Positions 5,546 through 6,930 of a DNA stretch of 6,930 nt are shown here, piece by piece (positions within the stretch are counted from its first letter, which is position 1; every line of letters begins with the position of its first letter). Source of the DNA: Pseudomonadota bacterium. GTDB taxonomy: Bacteria > Pseudomonadota > Gammaproteobacteria > Pseudomonadales > Halieaceae. The stretch spans positions 1-6,930 of the forward strand of contig JAUVBI010000171.1 in NCBI GenBank assembly GCA_030591305.1, read 5' to 3'. The notes under the pieces were generated by a model. It ran no database searches. It worked only from the letters and a program-made list of their open reading frames with translations, and was not told the origin of the DNA. A program made the translations under genes and the position numbers.

Positions 5546-6877
5546 TTACTTCTTCATTATTTCTTTCAAAGCTTCAACAGTGGCCTCTACGCCCAGCTTG
5601 ACTGATGGCTCAGGTGCAATTTTAAACAATGGTGAGTGATGCGAGGGAACCGGCTCGCCACCCGCCGCCTCTACATCAAAGGCCGCCTGGGGCGTACCAC
5701 CTATGCCAAAGTAAGTGCTGGGAATATAGGGGTCAGTGGTAAAGAAGGGGAAATCCTCCGCACCCATCCCCTTGCGTTTCGCCTCACTAAAAATATCATC
5801 GCCCAGCTTCGCTTTCAAAACAGTGCGCAGGCGCTGAGTGAGCTCTGTGTCGTTTATAGTAGGCGGAACCCACTCTTCAGACACAATCACTTCAGGCAAT
5901 TTGTCTTCCGGCAGGCCCGCCACACGGCCCATATTTTCTGCCACCCGTTTAATGCCCGCCAATAGCAGTTCACGAGTTTCCAGATTGTCATTGCGAACCG
6001 TTAACTGCAGGTGTGCGCGGTCAGGAATAATATTATGCTTGCTGCCCGCGTGAAATGAACCAACGGTAATAACACCCGCCTCCCGGGGCGCGAGATTACG
6101 GCTAATAACCGTTTGCAGAGCGATGACAATTTGCGAGCCTAGAAGCACCGGGTCTACACCCCGATGAGGGCTGGCACCGTGGGCACCCACGCCGTGAATA
6201 ATGATATCAACCGTATCGGCCCCGGAGTATGGAGAGCCCACTACCATGGATATTTTACCCGTGGGTAAAGCTGAGGCCACGTGAAAGGCCAGAGCGTAAT
6301 CCGGCTTGCCGAAACGCTGCCACAGGCCATCTTCCATCATGGCTTTTGCCCCCATAACACGCTCTTCTGCAGGCTGGCCAATCAACATCAGGGTGCCCGA
6401 CCACTTGTCACGACTTGCCGCCATCGCCCTGGCTGTACCCACCAGGCTGGTAATGTGAACATCGTGGCCACAAGCATGCATAACGGGTACTTCCTTACCT
6501 GCCGTATCTATTTGCAGGGCCTGGGATGCATTGATCAGGCCGGATTTCTCTTTCACCGGTAAGCCATCCATGTCCGCACGCATCATCACCAGAGGGCCGG
6601 GGCCGTTTTCCATCATGGCCACCACGCCTGTGCCGCCTACCCCTTCGGTTACCTTAAACCCCGCATCACGTAATTCACTGGCCAGCCGGGCAGCGGTGTT
6701 GGTCTCCAGGGTGGACAGTTCGGGATTGCGGTGAAAATAATCGAACAGCGCCGCCAAATGACTATTGTAATCTTTTTCAATGGCTCTGCTAAGATCGCTG
6801 GCAGCGTAAACAGGGAGAGAACATAAAGATGAAAAAAACAAGACAACTGCTAACAGCTTTTTTGCTACATCAGGCAT
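5546..6877 (-). CDS. Exported M20-family amidohydrolase (N-acyl amino acid/hippurate hydrolase type)
   Basis: A 443-residue metallo-amidohydrolase that probably splits N-acyl amino acids or similar amides in the periplasm. From ATG 6877, residues 1-25 form a signal peptide (MPDVAKKLLAVVLFF, ending PVYA before ASDL). M20 motifs follow in order: MRADMDGLP (about 99-107), HACGHDVH with the metal-binding Cys near 136 and His near 138, GQPAEE with catalytic and metal Glu near 171-172, HGVGAHGASPHRGVDP in the dimerisation domain (about 228-243), GSFHAGSKHNIIPD, MGAEDFPFF (about 371) and the late SHHSPLF. The set is complete, so the enzyme should be active. The frame continues upstream to ATG 6922, but 6877 is preferred because AAGAG lies 9 nt before it and the signal peptide then starts normally. 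It is the first gene of the leftward trio; its promoter is near or beyond the window edge. Confidence 0.92.
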   Translation of the reverse strand: MPDVAKKLLAVVLFFSSLCSLPVYAASDLSRAIEKDYNSHLAALFDYFHRNPELSTLETNTAARLASELRDAGFKVTEGVGGTGVVAMMENGPGPLVMMRADMDGLPVKEKSGLINASQALQIDTAGKEVPVMHACGHDVHITSLVGTARAMAASRDKWSGTLMLIGQPAEERVMGAKAMMEDGLWQRFGKPDYALAFHVASALPTGKISMVVGSPYSGADTVDIIIHGVGAHGASPHRGVDPVLLGSQIVIALQTVISRNLAPREAGVITVGSFHAGSKHNIIPDRAHLQLTVRNDNLETRELLLAGIKRVAENMGRVAGLPEDKLPEVIVSEEWVPPTINDTELTQRLRTVLKAKLGDDIFSEAKRKGMGAEDFPFFTTDPYIPSTYFGIGGTPQAAFDVEAAGGEPVPSHHSPLFKIAPEPSVKLGVEATVEALKEIMKK

Positions 6878-6917
6878 GGCATATAACTCTTTATGAAAAT
6901 AGTAGAAGATGCAGGCT

Positions 6918-6923
6918 ATCATA
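6918..6923 (-). promoter_or_regulatory. Possible -10 element of the M20 operon
   Basis: TATGAT on the - strand (5 of 6 consensus bases) lies 40 nt upstream of ATG 6877. The matching -35 would fall outside the window, so it cannot be tested here. A start near 6911 would exclude the upstream ATG 6922 and leave a leader of about 34 nt. Confidence 0.25.
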
Positions 6924-6930
6924 AATCGGG

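Noticed and set aside
6878..6922. N-terminal extension of the M20 protein from ATG 6922
   Set aside because: The extra 15 residues would precede a normal signal peptide; ATG 6877 has an AAGAG ribosome site at suitable spacing.

Overview
The window looks like the chromosome of a Gram-negative, probably marine gammaproteobacterium. This is inferred from the Pseudomonas-like beta-alanine aminotransferase with a divergent LysR regulator, from two exported enzymes with standard Sec signal peptides, from a DUF3604 protein of the kind common in Halieaceae-like bacteria, and from moderate GC content. I see no mobile element, tRNA, rRNA or CRISPR array. The genes are densely packed and all are metabolic or regulatory.

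Left module (1 to about 2958). A LysR-type regulator (+ strand, 2032-2958) is transcribed divergently from a class III aminotransferase that strongly resembles beta-alanine:pyruvate aminotransferase (- strand, 561-1889). An aldehyde dehydrogenase follows on the - strand and is cut by the left window edge (1-395). A perfect 9-bp inverted repeat (1968-1991) sits between the two divergent genes and is the obvious candidate operator. The layout resembles the bauR/bauA region for beta-alanine use in Pseudomonas aeruginosa: deamination of an omega-amino acid to a semialdehyde, then oxidation of the aldehyde. The dehydrogenase here, however, does not look like the usual MmsA/BauC type.

Right module (2948-6877). 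Three genes run leftwards as a probable operon: an exported M20 amidohydrolase, an exported DUF3604 protein with PHP-like metal-binding motifs, and a cytoplasmic NUDIX hydrolase. The last two overlap by 4 bp (GTGA). The NUDIX gene converges on the LysR gene with an 11-bp overlap. Two strong inverted repeats lie just past the LysR stop, inside the 3' end of the NUDIX gene. The substrate of this trio is unknown; the association of an uncharacterised PHP-like exported protein with a periplasmic amidohydrolase is the least understood part of the window.

All gene calls rest on reading the sequence and on remembered family motifs; no database search was run.
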